Shown here piece by piece: positions 25,804-34,593 of a DNA stretch of 64,000 bases. Source of the DNA: Streptomyces rubellomurinus (GTDB lineage Bacteria; Actinomycetota; Actinomycetes; Streptomycetales; Streptomycetaceae); assembly GCF_000961885.1 (NCBI RefSeq), contig NZ_JZKH01000039.1, positions 1 through 64,000 of the forward strand, given 5' to 3'. Each line of letters opens with the position of its first letter. Within the stretch, counting starts at the first letter, position 1. The position numbers and the translations under genes are program-made. Under the pieces are notes generated by a model. The model was given only the letters and a program-made list of their open reading frames with translations, was not told the DNA's origin and made no database searches.

Positions 25804-27714
25804 CTACGTGAATGCGGCCTGCGCGCTGCCTTGGCCGGTGACGCGGACGAGGCGTCGCATGAGGCGCTGCATGTCTGAGTCCGCACCGGTGGTGTCGAGG
25901 ACGATGCGGATCTCGGTCGGTCCGGCCCCGGCGCGGGAGAGCGGGGTGACGGTCGCACCGCCGGGCAGGTCGAGGAGTTCAGGGCCGGCCTCGCCGACGA
26001 GGACGGTGCCGCTCCCGGTGATGTGGCCGCCTTGGGCGAGCATCGGGATGTGGGGCATCGAGAAGCCCCGGCCGCCGACGCCGGGGACCCAGTCCGGCAG
26101 GGTGAACGAGAGCCGTCCGGCCGTCCGGTTCCAGAGGCTGGCGATCTGGTTGAAGCCCCAGCGGAACGGCGCGACCAGGATCTCGCCCAGGGACTGGAAG
26201 CCGGTCGCGATGCGGCCGGGCAGTGCGGCGACGAAGTCGAAGGCGGCCCCGGCGCCGGACTTGATCGCGTCCCAGTGGCGCACGATCCCGAGGACGGCCC
26301 AACCGATCGGTCCGGTCAGGATGCCGAGCAGCAGCGGCCAGTTGGAGGCGATCCAGTTCCAGACCCAGGAGATGCCGGCCCAGACGGTCTGCCAGCAGCT
26401 GGTCACGATGTCGCGGAACGTCTCGGAGTGCTGCCAGAGCAGGACGACGGCGGCGACCAGGGCAACGACCGCGATGATCATCCAGGTGACGGGGCTGGCC
26501 GACAGGGCTGCGTTCCAGGCCCACTGCGCCGCGGTGGCTACGCCTTGGACGCCGGTCCACAGGCCTTGGGCGGCGGTCCACGTCATCGTGGCGCCCTGGA
26601 CGAGGAGGATCGCCCCGGCGATGACGCCCAGGACGATGGCGATGGGTTGGAGCCAGGTGGAGTGCGTCTGTCCGAACTGCACGATCTGGCCGCCCACTTC
26701 GGCAAGCTTCACGGTGGCCTCGCGCTTGAACTTCTCCAGCGCGGCCGCAGGGTTGTCACCTACGGTCTTGGCCATCTGGTCTGCTGCGCCGGCGACTTCG
26801 CCGAGCCCCTTCTTCGCGGTGGACGGGTCGAGGGCGTACAACGCGCGCTGCATGTCCTCGGCCTTCGTGCCGAACAGGGCCAGGGCGATGCTGCTCTGAT
26901 CGACGGGGTTCTTCACCGCCCGCAGGCGGTCGAGGACTTGGTCGAGCGCGTTCGCCGCACCCGGGCCGCCCTGGATGAACGCCTGCTGCATCACCTTCGC
27001 GTTCAGGCCGAGGTCCTTGAACGCATCCACGCTCGCCTTCGATCCCGACTGAGCGATGAGCGTGAACTCCTTCAGGCTGTCCGCGACCACGTCGGCATCG
27101 CGGGCGCCCGCGCGAAGTCCCTGCGCCAGCAGGCCGGTTGCCGTCGCGCCGTCGAGACCCAGCTGGCGGAACTGCGTGGAGTACTCGGTCAGCGTGTCGG
27201 TGAAGTCGCCGGCCTTGTCGACGCCGGCCTGGAACCCCTTGGTGATGACGTCGAACGCCTCGTCGGCGTCCTTGACGAGACCCGTGCGGATGAGCTGTCC
27301 GGCGGCCGCGGTCGACTCGGACACCTCCACGTCGAACGTCTTCGCCAGCGCGAGGGCCTTCGTGGTGATCTTCTCGAGGCCTTTACTCGCGGCGTCGCCG
27401 CCGATGTTCTGGATGACGCCCTTGATCGCGTCGTTGACCTCCGCGGTGGACTCGCCCCAGGCCTGCTTGTAGACGTTGGCGCTCACCTTGGCCAGTTCGC
27501 CGGCGCGCTCGGCGCCGACGCCGAGCTGCGCAGCGAGTTTGTCCGAGGCTGCTCCCATGTCCAGGGAGTCGGCGATGCCCTTGCTGAGGGCGCCGGCGGC
27601 AGCGGCCGAGATCCCGGCCGCCGCGGTCGCGATCTTCTCCTTCATCTGGCCGAGGACCGCGGTCGCCTTGTCCTTGGCGATGAGGTTGAACACGAGCGAG
27701 GTGTCGGAGGCCAT
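25804..27714 (-). CDS. Tape measure protein
   Basis: 636 aa. N-terminal helical region (LVFNLIAKDKATAVLGQMKE), a PhageMin_tail-like core (YKQAWGESTAEVNDAIKGVI, ATATGLLAQGLRAG), then hydrophobic helices at about 345-370, 405-430 and 455-480, and a C-terminal FSMPHIPMLAQGGHITGSGT motif commonly seen at tape-measure ends. It sets tail length; at about 0.15 nm per residue the tail would be near 95 nm (estimate from general rule). Follows the tail chaperone genes immediately. Confidence 0.93.
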   Translation of the reverse strand: MASDTSLVFNLIAKDKATAVLGQMKEKIATAAAGISAAAAGALSKGIADSLDMGAASDKLAAQLGVGAERAGELAKVSANVYKQAWGESTAEVNDAIKGVIQNIGGDAASKGLEKITTKALALAKTFDVEVSESTAAAGQLIRTGLVKDADEAFDVITKGFQAGVDKAGDFTDTLTEYSTQFRQLGLDGATATGLLAQGLRAGARDADVVADSLKEFTLIAQSGSKASVDAFKDLGLNAKVMQQAFIQGGPGAANALDQVLDRLRAVKNPVDQSSIALALFGTKAEDMQRALYALDPSTAKKGLGEVAGAADQMAKTVGDNPAAALEKFKREATVKLAEVGGQIVQFGQTHSTWLQPIAIVLGVIAGAILLVQGATMTWTAAQGLWTGVQGVATAAQWAWNAALSASPVTWMIIAVVALVAAVVLLWQHSETFRDIVTSCWQTVWAGISWVWNWIASNWPLLLGILTGPIGWAVLGIVRHWDAIKSGAGAAFDFVAALPGRIATGFQSLGEILVAPFRWGFNQIASLWNRTAGRLSFTLPDWVPGVGGRGFSMPHIPMLAQGGHITGSGTVLVGEAGPELLDLPGGATVTPLSRAGAGPTEIRIVLDTTGADSDMQRLMRRLVRVTGQGSAQAAFT

Positions 27715-27715
27715 G

Positions 27716-28272
27716 TCACCTCCTCGCGGTCGCTGCCTTGCGGTTCTCGTCGAGCTGTCGTTCGTAGGCGTCGAGCCAGGCGAGCAGTTGCTCAGCCTCT
27801 TCGACCGTCAGCAGCTGCCATTCCCAGGGTCGGACGCCGAGCAGATGGGCGGCGTCGCCGAGTCGCTTCAGCCGGCGATCGGCGGCAGGGCTTTTCCCTC
27901 GGGCTCGTCGTGGGCCTCGGCGATCTCCTTGTCGAGCTGGGCGAGAACCGCGTCCCGCTGGTCGGCCGGGACGCTGTCGGCGGCCTGCTCGCGGATCATC
28001 TGCAGCTCGGCCCGGGAGTGTTCCAGGCGGAGCTCGTCCCAGGCGAAGTCGACGTCCTCGAACCGGGTGGTGGGGTGTTCTCGCTTGAGGAAGACGAACA
28101 GCAGCGCGCGTCGGCACAGGCTGTTGCCCGAGATCACGGCCTTGGTGAAGTCGGAGAAGTCGCGGCCGGTCAGGCGCTCCAGCTTCTCGCGCTCGGCCGA
28201 CATCAGCTTGGTCGGCTGGTACTGCCAGCGCTGGGGTTCGTCGGAGCCTTCGGGCTGGTAGACGAGGTACAC
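27716..28272 (-). CDS. Tail assembly chaperone, -1 frameshift fusion product (gpGT-type)
   Basis: If ribosomes slip by -1 at the GGGAAAA heptamer (27892-27898) the 127 N-terminal residues of the shorter chaperone are joined to 58 residues in the next frame (SPAADRRLKRLGDAAHLLGV ... EEAEQLLAWLDAYERQLDEN), giving about 185 aa ending at 27716, 1 nt before the tape-measure start. This mirrors lambda G/GT and is present in most siphoviruses. The downstream frame has no good independent start. Confidence 0.82.
27868..28272 (-). CDS. Tail assembly chaperone, short form (gpG-type)
   Basis: 134 aa from GTG 28272 (VYLVYQPEGSDEPQRWQYQP), stop 27868. Acidic helical protein (ERLTGRDFSDFTKAVISG, WDELRLEHSRAELQMIREQA) located between tail-tube and tape-measure genes. 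Works with the frameshifted long form to recruit tube subunits on the tape measure. Confidence 0.8.
   Translation of the reverse strand: MYLVYQPEGSDEPQRWQYQPTKLMSAEREKLERLTGRDFSDFTKAVISGNSLCRRALLFVFLKREHPTTRFEDVDFAWDELRLEHSRAELQMIREQAADSVPADQRDAVLAQLDKEIAEAHDEPEGKALPPIAG
27892..27898 (-). promoter_or_regulatory. Programmed -1 frameshift slippery site GGGAAAA
   Basis: Reads G GGA AAA in the chaperone frame, an exact X XXY YYZ heptamer, eight codons before the zero-frame stop. A GC-rich stretch follows that could form a stimulatory stem. Confidence 0.82.
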
Positions 28273-28279
28273 GGTTCTC

Positions 28280-28780
28280 CTATCGGGTGCGGGAGGCGAT
28301 GCGCTGGGCCATGGCCTCCATCGCATCGGCGACGGCCTGGCGGTAGGCGGCGGCATTGGGTTCCATGGCGCGGTCGAACCAGTTGACCTTGCCGTGTTGG
28401 ACGCGCCAGGCACCGCGGCCCCAGCTCTGGGTTCGCCAGCCGGCCGCTCGCTGGGTGCGCTTGGCGGCGTTGGCGAAGTTGCGGACGCCGGGGATCTTGC
28501 GGGCCTTGACGCGGGCGCCGGTCCAGCGGCCGCCCAGCTTCACCTCGGGACGGATCTTCTTGGCGATCGCCGAGCGCAGCGCGGGCGCGGCGGTGGTGGT
28601 GGCGGCCATCGCCATGATGCCGCTCTTGGCCTGCTCGGCTGCGGGCTTCAGCGCGTCGCGCATGCCCTTGGCGAGTTCCTTGCGCAGCTGCTTGCCGTCC
28701 TCCTCGCCGCGCAGTGCGGCGGTGAGCGCGTCGAAGCCCTCGAAGGTGACGGCAACGTCGACCGGGTTCTGGCCGGCCAT
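28280..28780 (-). CDS. Head-tail joining / HK97 gp10-like protein
   Basis: 166 aa. ATG 28780 overlaps the stop of the tail-tube gene (TGATG). N-terminal VAVTFEGFDALTAALRG followed by a basic, Arg/Lys-rich domain (TTAAPALRSAIAKKIRPEVK, FANAAKRTQRAAGWRTQSWG) and a terminal helix YRQAVADAMEAMAQRIASRT, the usual layout of gp10-type tail completion proteins. Its place between tube and chaperone genes is slightly unusual, because such genes usually precede the tube gene. Confidence 0.65.
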   Translation of the reverse strand: MAGQNPVDVAVTFEGFDALTAALRGEEDGKQLRKELAKGMRDALKPAAEQAKSGIMAMAATTTAAPALRSAIAKKIRPEVKLGGRWTGARVKARKIPGVRNFANAAKRTQRAAGWRTQSWGRGAWRVQHGKVNWFDRAMEPNAAAYRQAVADAMEAMAQRIASRTR

Positions 28781-29190
28781 CAGCTGGTCGCGCGGGTGAC
28801 GGCGCCCGAGGTCGGGTAGCTGACGCCGACCGTGGCCTCGTCGCCGACGCTGCCGTTGATCGGGGACCACTCCTTCACCAGCACGTTGCCGGTGTACTTG
28901 GGGTTGGAGGTGCTCGCGACGGCCTGGTCGGGGCGGACCTCGAAGGCGACGACCTGGCCGAGCAGCGGCCACATGATCGAGTCGAGCTTGGCGGCAGCGA
29001 AGTCCTGGACGAACTCGCAGGCCAGGGTGCCGGACTTGAGGCCGCCGATGACGGTCTTCCAGCCCTGGCTGGCGTAGGTGGTGACGTCCTTCTCCTCGAC
29101 CTCGACGGCGAGTTCGGCCTTCTTGGTCCACTCGGACAAGGGGCTGCCGTTGAGGCTGAGGTACTCGGCGGTGAGGACCATGGTGGGCAT
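28780..29190 (-). CDS. Major tail tube-like protein B (shorter paralogue)
   Basis: 136 aa. MPTMVLTAEYLSLNGSPLSE then VEEKDVTTYASQGWKTVIGG, shared with the next upstream gene (VEEKDRTTYGSGRWKQVQGG). The pattern fits a beta-barrel tail tube subunit. It is probably the principal tube protein or a partner of the longer paralogue. Confidence 0.75.
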   Translation of the reverse strand: MPTMVLTAEYLSLNGSPLSEWTKKAELAVEVEEKDVTTYASQGWKTVIGGLKSGTLACEFVQDFAAAKLDSIMWPLLGQVVAFEVRPDQAVASTSNPKYTGNVLVKEWSPINGSVGDEATVGVSYPTSGAVTRATS

Positions 29191-29202
29191 GGGTGGGGCT
29201 CC

Positions 29203-29937
29203 TTAGGCGATGCCGAGGGCGGCGACGAACGCGAACGAGGGGGCGGTGCCGGCGATGGTCCAGGCGATGCGCCACCAGTCGTCGGTGACGGCCGGGCCGC
29301 CGATGGCGAGGGCCTGTCCGCCGAGGCCGGTGACGGCGTCGAAGGTGGACCGGGTGGTCGCCGAGGTGAAGGCGGCGTTGTCGTCGCTCTCGATGCGGGC
29401 GGTCAGCGACGGGGTGGCCCCGGCGGCGGAGAGCACGTGCAGCGTGGCGTACAGGCGCCGCCCGGCGGGGATCGGGCCGATCTGGAGCGCGGTGCCGGCG
29501 CCGTTGCTGGAGCGGGCGGTACCGGGCGGGTGGGCGATCTGGCCGCGCACGGTGACGCCGGTGCCGGCCCCGTTGCCGGTCCAGGGGGCGAGGTCGCCGA
29601 CCGCACCGCCGAGGGTGTAGTCGGTGCGCAGGGCCTGGGTGAGGTAGGCGAGGGAGCCCACCGTGGCTTGGTCCGGGCAGACCGTCCAGGGGCAGACGGC
29701 GCCGAACTGGGCCCAGGTGGCGTCGTCAACCAGCCCGGGGTCGCCGGCCTCCCAGAGGCCCTCGGCGGTCAGCTTGCTGGAGCGCAGGCCGCCTTGCACC
29801 TGCTTCCAGCGGCCGGAGCCGTAGGTGGTGCGGTCCTTCTCCTCGACTTCGGCGGAGAGTTCGACCTTGTTGGCGGCAGCGGTGAGGTCGGCACCGGCGA
29901 CGAACAGCCTTACGTCGGTGAGGACTTGGGCGGGCAT
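29203..29937 (-). CDS. Major tail tube-like protein A (longer paralogue)
   Basis: 244 aa from ATG 29937. N-terminal half homologous to the downstream tail-tube gene; the C-terminal 110 residues add an extra beta domain (TVRGQIAHPPGTARSSNGAG, LYATLHVLSAAGATPSLTAR), like the decoration domains found on some tail tube proteins. 12 nt separate the two genes. Confidence 0.75.
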   Translation of the reverse strand: MPAQVLTDVRLFVAGADLTAAANKVELSAEVEEKDRTTYGSGRWKQVQGGLRSSKLTAEGLWEAGDPGLVDDATWAQFGAVCPWTVCPDQATVGSLAYLTQALRTDYTLGGAVGDLAPWTGNGAGTGVTVRGQIAHPPGTARSSNGAGTALQIGPIPAGRRLYATLHVLSAAGATPSLTARIESDDNAAFTSATTRSTFDAVTGLGGQALAIGGPAVTDDWWRIAWTIAGTAPSFAFVAALGIA

Positions 29938-29941
29938 GGGA

Positions 29942-30391
29942 TCACGTCCTTCCGTCACCGATGACGCGGATGATGACCTCGGCGCCGACGTACTGGATGC
30001 CGGCGTGCTCGTACCAGCGGTAGCCCTGGACGCGGACGACGTGCAGGTCGTCGGCCAGGCCTCCGAGGGCGGCCTGGCCGGGCGCGCCGCGAGCGGCCTC
30101 GATGGCCCTCTTGAGGCTGGCCGGGCCGGCGCCGGACAGCATGCCGTCGAGGATGGCCTGGGCGTTGCGATCGTCCTGCCGGCCGACCAGGCAGCGGCAC
30201 GTGAACTCGGCCTCGTCCCGGCCGCGCCCGAAGGTGCGGTCATACTCGACGGTGTACTCGCCGACGAAGAAGTGCGGGGCGGTGACGGCGTCCGGGGTGT
30301 AGCCGGTGCAGGTCAACTTGGCGGCTCCGGTGGGGAGGATGACCGCGCGGGCGGCGTCGGCGATGGCCGCGCGGACAGCGGCGAACTGCAC
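29942..30391 (-). CDS. Tail terminator-like protein
   Basis: 149 aa from GTG 30391. MQFAAVRAAIADAARAVILP then GEYTVEYDRTFGRGRDEAEF and YVGAEVIIRVIGDGRT. Position immediately before the tail tube genes and the beta-alpha pattern (RCLVGRQDDRNAQAILDGML) fit the tail terminator/head completion family (gpU-like). Assignment from order, not from a decisive motif. Confidence 0.6.
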   Translation of the reverse strand: MQFAAVRAAIADAARAVILPTGAAKLTCTGYTPDAVTAPHFFVGEYTVEYDRTFGRGRDEAEFTCRCLVGRQDDRNAQAILDGMLSGAGPASLKRAIEAARGAPGQAALGGLADDLHVVRVQGYRWYEHAGIQYVGAEVIIRVIGDGRT

Positions 30392-30401
30392 GTGGCGCCT
30401 C

Positions 30402-30998
30402 CTATCCGAAGCCGGGCAGGATGTAGTGCTCGATCAGGGCCCAGACGTCCGGGTCGCGGCGGGACAGCCGCACAACGCCCCACTCGGCGGAGCCGGTGAC
30501 GCCCTCCGGTGAGTCCTTGCGCCGGAACAGGCGGGCGGCCTGGATCAGGGTGGCCTGCACGACGTCGTCGGGGACGGCGGGCCAGCCCCAGCGGGCGGTG
30601 ACCCGCACTCGGGTGCTGCCACTCCCCCACGTGCCGGCCGGCATGACGAGTGCGGTGACCGGTCGGCCGCGCACGAGCGCGTTGTCCGGGCCGGTCTCGT
30701 AGCCGGTGATCGCCGTCCAGACGCCGCCGGTGCCGGCTTCGACGAGCAGGCCGGCGGTGTCGCCGAGGTCGTCCACGATCAGCCGTTCGCCGCCATCGGC
30801 GGCCAGTACGCGGCCGTTGGGGTTGTAGGTGCGGGCAGTCGCCGCGGCATCGAGGTAGAAGCGGCGCCCGCACGAGGCGTCGATCGACCGCGCGGCCGCG
30901 CTCAGGGCCTTGGCGAGCAGGGAGTCGCGGGTGGTGTCGGCCGGGTCCATCTGGAGGGCCAGACGTAGGTCGGAGATCGTGGCGTATTCGTTGGCCAC
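30402..30998 (-). CDS. Head-tail connector (gp6-like)
   Basis: 198 aa from GTG 30998. The N-terminus MANEYATISDLRLALQMD and helix LLAKALSAAARSIDASCGRR, followed by a beta region (ARTYNPNGRVLAADGGERLI, VTARWGWPAVPDDVVQATLI), match head-tail connector/adaptor proteins of HK97-like phages. It closes the capsid after packaging and joins the tail. Confidence 0.78.
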   Translation of the reverse strand: MANEYATISDLRLALQMDPADTTRDSLLAKALSAAARSIDASCGRRFYLDAAATARTYNPNGRVLAADGGERLIVDDLGDTAGLLVEAGTGGVWTAITGYETGPDNALVRGRPVTALVMPAGTWGSGSTRVRVTARWGWPAVPDDVVQATLIQAARLFRRKDSPEGVTGSAEWGVVRLSRRDPDVWALIEHYILPGFG

Positions 30999-31001
30999 CG
31001 G

Positions 31002-31316
31002 TCACCCCCGGACGATGTTGCCCTCGGCGTCCCGGGGCAGCCGCGGGCGTCCGCGGCGACGCGCGCCGGTCCCCTCGTCGACGGCCTCGTCCTGGTCGTC
31101 GTCCGGCTCGGTCTCGGGGCCGTCCTGGTCGTCGGGACCGGTGTTCTCCGGCTCGGCCTCGAGGTCCGGGGCGTCCTCGTGCTCGACGGCAGCGGCATTG
31201 CGGTGGGTCACGAGCTGGTGGGCCTCGGCCTCGGGCAGGTCGAGGACGGCGCCGGGAGGCGGCCAGTCCTGACCATCGCGGGTGCCGGACATCTGGACGA
31301 GCATGCGCACGCGCAC
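31002..31316 (-). CDS. Small acidic phage protein, head region
   Basis: 104 aa from GTG 31316. MRVRMLVQMSGTRDGQDWPP and PPGAVLDLPEAEAHQLV resemble the short DUF-type proteins between capsid and connector genes; the C-terminal half is very acidic (DDQDGPETEPDDDQDEAVDE) then basic (RRRGRPRLPRD). Role unknown. Confidence 0.65.
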   Translation of the reverse strand: MRVRMLVQMSGTRDGQDWPPPGAVLDLPEAEAHQLVTHRNAAAVEHEDAPDLEAEPENTGPDDQDGPETEPDDDQDEAVDEGTGARRRGRPRLPRDAEGNIVRG

Positions 31317-31387
31317 GGGTCAGCTCCTCGCTGTAGTGAAGACGGTGCTGGGGCGCCGGCGCGCGGGTGCGCGCCGGCGCGGGTCGG

Positions 31388-32638
31388 TCAGGTCGCGGCG
31401 CCGGCGAAGTGCTTGATGGCGCCGGTGGTGTCGACCTGGTCGCCGTCGCCGCGCAGGATCGCGCGGTAGGTGATGAGGTCGGAGTTGAAGGCGTAGTCGT
31501 CGGAGCGCTCGAAGCGCACCGCCGCAACCTGCCGCACGAAGTACGTCGAGAAGTCGCCGAACAGGATCGACTTCGCGGTGACCGCGGTGGCCGGCATGTT
31601 CGGGTCGGTGTACAGGGGCTTGCCGAGAATGGTGTCCGGCGCTCCGGACAGGCCCGGGGTCCACAGGTATGCGCCGGTGGTGTCCTTGAGCTTCCGGACG
31701 GCGGCAACGGTGGTGTCGCGCATCATCCAGCCGCACGAGGCGCTGGCCCGGTACGGAGCGATGACGGAGTAGAACAGGTCGATCAGGTCGTCGGCGTTCG
31801 GCGCGCCGGCGACGCCGGTCGCGCCGGTCTTGCCGAGCGAGGCTGCGGTGAGCACGCCGTTGGGCTGCGAGGAACCGGTGCCGGTGACGAGCTGGGCGCC
31901 GAATCCGTTGCCGATCGCCCTGCCGGCCTGCGTGGCGAGGTAGCCGACGAGGTCGACGGCGGTGTCGTTGGCCAGTTCGTGCGAGACCTGGAGCAGCAGT
32001 CCGTACTTGTAGGCGTCGAGTGGCACCTGGCCGAAGGTCGGGTCATTGGCAGGCAGGTTCCCGGCCTCGGCGACGATCGACGCGTTCGCGCTGTGCGCGG
32101 TGGTCTTGGGGACCTGAATCTGCTCGCCGGTCGAGGTGGTCAGGACCGTGGGCCCGGCGGCGAGGACGCCAGACACCTCGATCATGTGCGCGACGAGCCG
32201 GTTGTAGAAACTGATCGGAACCGTGTTGGCGCCAGCGGCCGCGGTGAGCTTGGACAGGGTCCGGAGGTCCATCGGCATCGGGCCATCGGGCCGGATCTCG
32301 AACGCGCGGGTGCCGGACTGACCGGTCAGCCAGGAGCGGACCTGTTCGGCCTCGCCCTGAATCTGCGGGGTTCCGCGCTCGGCGGGCCGGGACAGCAGGT
32401 CGGCGAACGCGGCCTCGGCGTCGGCCGTACGCTGCTCGGCCGCGCGCATGTCCTGGACTCGCTCGTCGATCCGGTCGAGGTCGGCGTTCAGGCGCTGGTA
32501 GGTCTGCTCCTCCTCGCCGGTCAGGTCGCGCTGCTCGGTCTCGGCGGTGTCGAGCAGGGCCTTCGCCTGCTCCCAGATGTTGGCGCGGCGCTCCTGGAGC
32601 CGCTTGATGAAGTCGCTCAACGTGCCCTCCCTGGGCAT
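31388..32638 (-). CDS. Major capsid protein, HK97 fold
   Basis: 416 aa. An N-terminal delta-domain coiled coil (LSDFIKRLQERRANIWEQAK ... LNADLDRIDERVQDMRAAEQ, about 1-95) precedes the HK97-fold shell domain (PKTTAHSANASIVAEAGNLP, VSHELANDTAVDLVGYLATQ, GNGFGAQLVTGTGSSQPNGV). The delta domain acts as internal scaffold and is cut off by the adjacent protease. ATG start at 32638 behind a purine-rich site. Confidence 0.95.
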   Translation of the reverse strand: MPREGTLSDFIKRLQERRANIWEQAKALLDTAETEQRDLTGEEEQTYQRLNADLDRIDERVQDMRAAEQRTADAEAAFADLLSRPAERGTPQIQGEAEQVRSWLTGQSGTRAFEIRPDGPMPMDLRTLSKLTAAAGANTVPISFYNRLVAHMIEVSGVLAAGPTVLTTSTGEQIQVPKTTAHSANASIVAEAGNLPANDPTFGQVPLDAYKYGLLLQVSHELANDTAVDLVGYLATQAGRAIGNGFGAQLVTGTGSSQPNGVLTAASLGKTGATGVAGAPNADDLIDLFYSVIAPYRASASCGWMMRDTTVAAVRKLKDTTGAYLWTPGLSGAPDTILGKPLYTDPNMPATAVTAKSILFGDFSTYFVRQVAAVRFERSDDYAFNSDLITYRAILRGDGDQVDTTGAIKHFAGAAT

Positions 32639-32705
32639 GGCGGTGTCGCCCGCAGGCCGAGGCCAGGGGCGGTGGACGGGGTGTCGAGGTGGGGGTCGCC
32701 CTGCC

Positions 32706-33386
32706 TCAGGGGGTGCGGCGCCGGAGAAGGTCGGCGCGCCGCTGCCGCAGGCTCACAAGCGGGTGGGGGTCGCCCTGCCCAGCCGGAGCCATGTCGATGA
32801 CGGCGGCCGCGGGGGTGCGGCCGAGGAATCGGGCCAGGCCGTCACCCGCAGCGGCGGCCCGGACCTCTTCGACGGTGGCACCTGCGTGCTCGGCGAGGGA
32901 GCGCAGGCCGGTGTCGGTGTCCAGGTAGGCGGGGGTGTTGACGGGGGCGACGTCGACCAGCTGGCCCGACAACAGAGTGCGTAGCGGGAAGCCCTGGTCG
33001 GTCATGCTCCAGTCGTCTTCGAAGGTGTAGAACGCGAAGCTGCTGCGGGTGACGTCGCCGCGTTGGACCAGCTCGTACACGTCGGCGCGGGCGGACGGCA
33101 GGTCGGCGCTGTAGTCCAGGCCGACGCCGTCCACGACCAGGCGCAGGGTGCCGCCGGCGATGGTGCCCAGCAGGAAGTCGTCGTCGTGGTTGTAGCGGGC
33201 CATCGCTTCGGGCCAGCCGTCGCCCTCGCTCTTGGCGAAGAAGCCGGGGTCGATCCGCTCGACGAAGCCGCCGAGGTTCCGCGAGAGCTTGTTGAACTTG
33301 GCGGCGTAGCCGCCGATGGTCATCTGCCCGGTGGTCGCGCGGACCTCGACCAGGCCGCGCGCCGAGCGGCGCTCTGCCGTACTCAT
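32706..33386 (-). CDS. Prohead maturation protease, HK97 family
   Basis: 226 aa. ATG 33386 overlaps the portal stop (TGATG). Contains the conserved IGGYAAKFNKLSRNLGGFVE, the catalytic His in RYNHDDDFLLGT, and the Ser in RGDVTRSSFAFY, followed by VAPVNTPAYLDTDTG. Processes the capsid delta domain. C-terminal Pro/Ala/Arg tail may be self-cleaved. Confidence 0.93.
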   Translation of the reverse strand: MSTAERRSARGLVEVRATTGQMTIGGYAAKFNKLSRNLGGFVERIDPGFFAKSEGDGWPEAMARYNHDDDFLLGTIAGGTLRLVVDGVGLDYSADLPSARADVYELVQRGDVTRSSFAFYTFEDDWSMTDQGFPLRTLLSGQLVDVAPVNTPAYLDTDTGLRSLAEHAGATVEEVRAAAAGDGLARFLGRTPAAAVIDMAPAGQGDPHPLVSLRQRRADLLRRRTP

Positions 33387-34579
33387 CAGCCCTCCAAGGC
33401 CGGCGTCGTGGTGGGGGTGGCCGCGTGCTGCGAGCCGTAGACGTCGCCGCCCGCGCCCGGGGGCAGCGGGGACAGGTTCTCCAGTGCCCGGATCTCGTCC
33501 CGGTTCCGCCAGCCCTGCTCCAGGGCCATGCCGTGTGCTCGGTACCGCTCGATGAGGGACGTCCGGATCATCGCGTCGGCGTTGAACTTCACGAACTCCC
33601 GGCCCGGCATCAAGTTCGACAGCACCGACTCCAGCCGCACCAGCCAGGGGCGCAGCGTGAGCGTGATCAGCTCGTTCGCCGCCGCCTCGACGTTGGTGTA
33701 AGTCATCGAGCCACCGGAGTCGCCGCCCACCATGGTCGGCGGGACTCCGTAGATCGCGGCGATCTGTGAGGCGGTCAAGCGCATCGTCTCGATGAACTGG
33801 CTTTCCTCGGGGGAGACTTGCAGCGCGGTGAAGTCCCAGTCCGAGCCAAGTACGAGGGCCTTGCGGGAGCGGATGCGGGCGGAGATTCGGTCGCTGATCT
33901 CCTCGGACTCGTCCCGGGTGATCGTCCGGGACGCGTTCTTCAGAACGGCTGGCGGGGTGCCGCCGTTGGTGAACCACGACAGGCCGTAGTCGGTGGTCTG
34001 GAGGCCGACACCGATGGTGCGGGCGAACACGGCGACCGGGGACAGTCCCTTGACCTCGCCGGGCAGCACTACCCAGGGAATGTGCAGCAGGTCCGCGTCG
34101 GGCACCTGCCGTCCCTTCCAGTAGAAGGCCGGCCGAACCGGGTCGGCGTCGTCGACCCAGACGTCGTCGGGGCTCAGCCACTCGATCATGGTGGGAAAGC
34201 CGAGGGCGTCCCGTTGGGTGATCAGGCCGTAGGCGTTGCCCCGCAGCGCGAGGCTGAGCACGAGCTTCTGGAGCCACGTGACCAGGTCGTCGCGGGCAGC
34301 CGGTGCCCAGAGGAGCTGGGGAACGTAGGTGACAGGTTCGCGGTTGGCCCCATCCCGCCGGTACAGCTGGAGCGGCAGCGAGGCGACTTGCTCCGAGATC
34401 AGGCGCACGCACGCGAACAGCGGGATCAGCGAGACTGCCCGCTCGGTGGATACCTGGCTCGGCGTCGGGCCACTGGCGCCCCACGGCAGCGAGGTGATTG
34501 CCCGCGTGGACGTGCGCGCAATCCAGCGCCACGGCGCCGCCAGCGCTCGGCCCCACCGGACCATGCGGCTGCTGGACAT
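33386..34579 (-). CDS. Portal protein, HK97 family
   Basis: 397 aa from ATG 34579 (GGAGGGG upstream). Signature stretches: LIPLFACVRLISEQVASLPL, LALRGNAYGLITQRDA, GLSPVAVFARTIGVGLQTTD, IYGVPPTMVGGDSGGSMTYT, FVKFNADAMIRTSLIERYRA. Dodecameric channel for DNA entry. An in-frame upstream extension belongs to the terminase region and is not coding for this protein. Confidence 0.95.
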   Translation of the reverse strand: MSSSRMVRWGRALAAPWRWIARTSTRAITSLPWGASGPTPSQVSTERAVSLIPLFACVRLISEQVASLPLQLYRRDGANREPVTYVPQLLWAPAARDDLVTWLQKLVLSLALRGNAYGLITQRDALGFPTMIEWLSPDDVWVDDADPVRPAFYWKGRQVPDADLLHIPWVVLPGEVKGLSPVAVFARTIGVGLQTTDYGLSWFTNGGTPPAVLKNASRTITRDESEEISDRISARIRSRKALVLGSDWDFTALQVSPEESQFIETMRLTASQIAAIYGVPPTMVGGDSGGSMTYTNVEAAANELITLTLRPWLVRLESVLSNLMPGREFVKFNADAMIRTSLIERYRAHGMALEQGWRNRDEIRALENLSPLPPGAGGDVYGSQHAATPTTTPALEG

Positions 34580-34593
34580 CGGCAACCCCTCCT

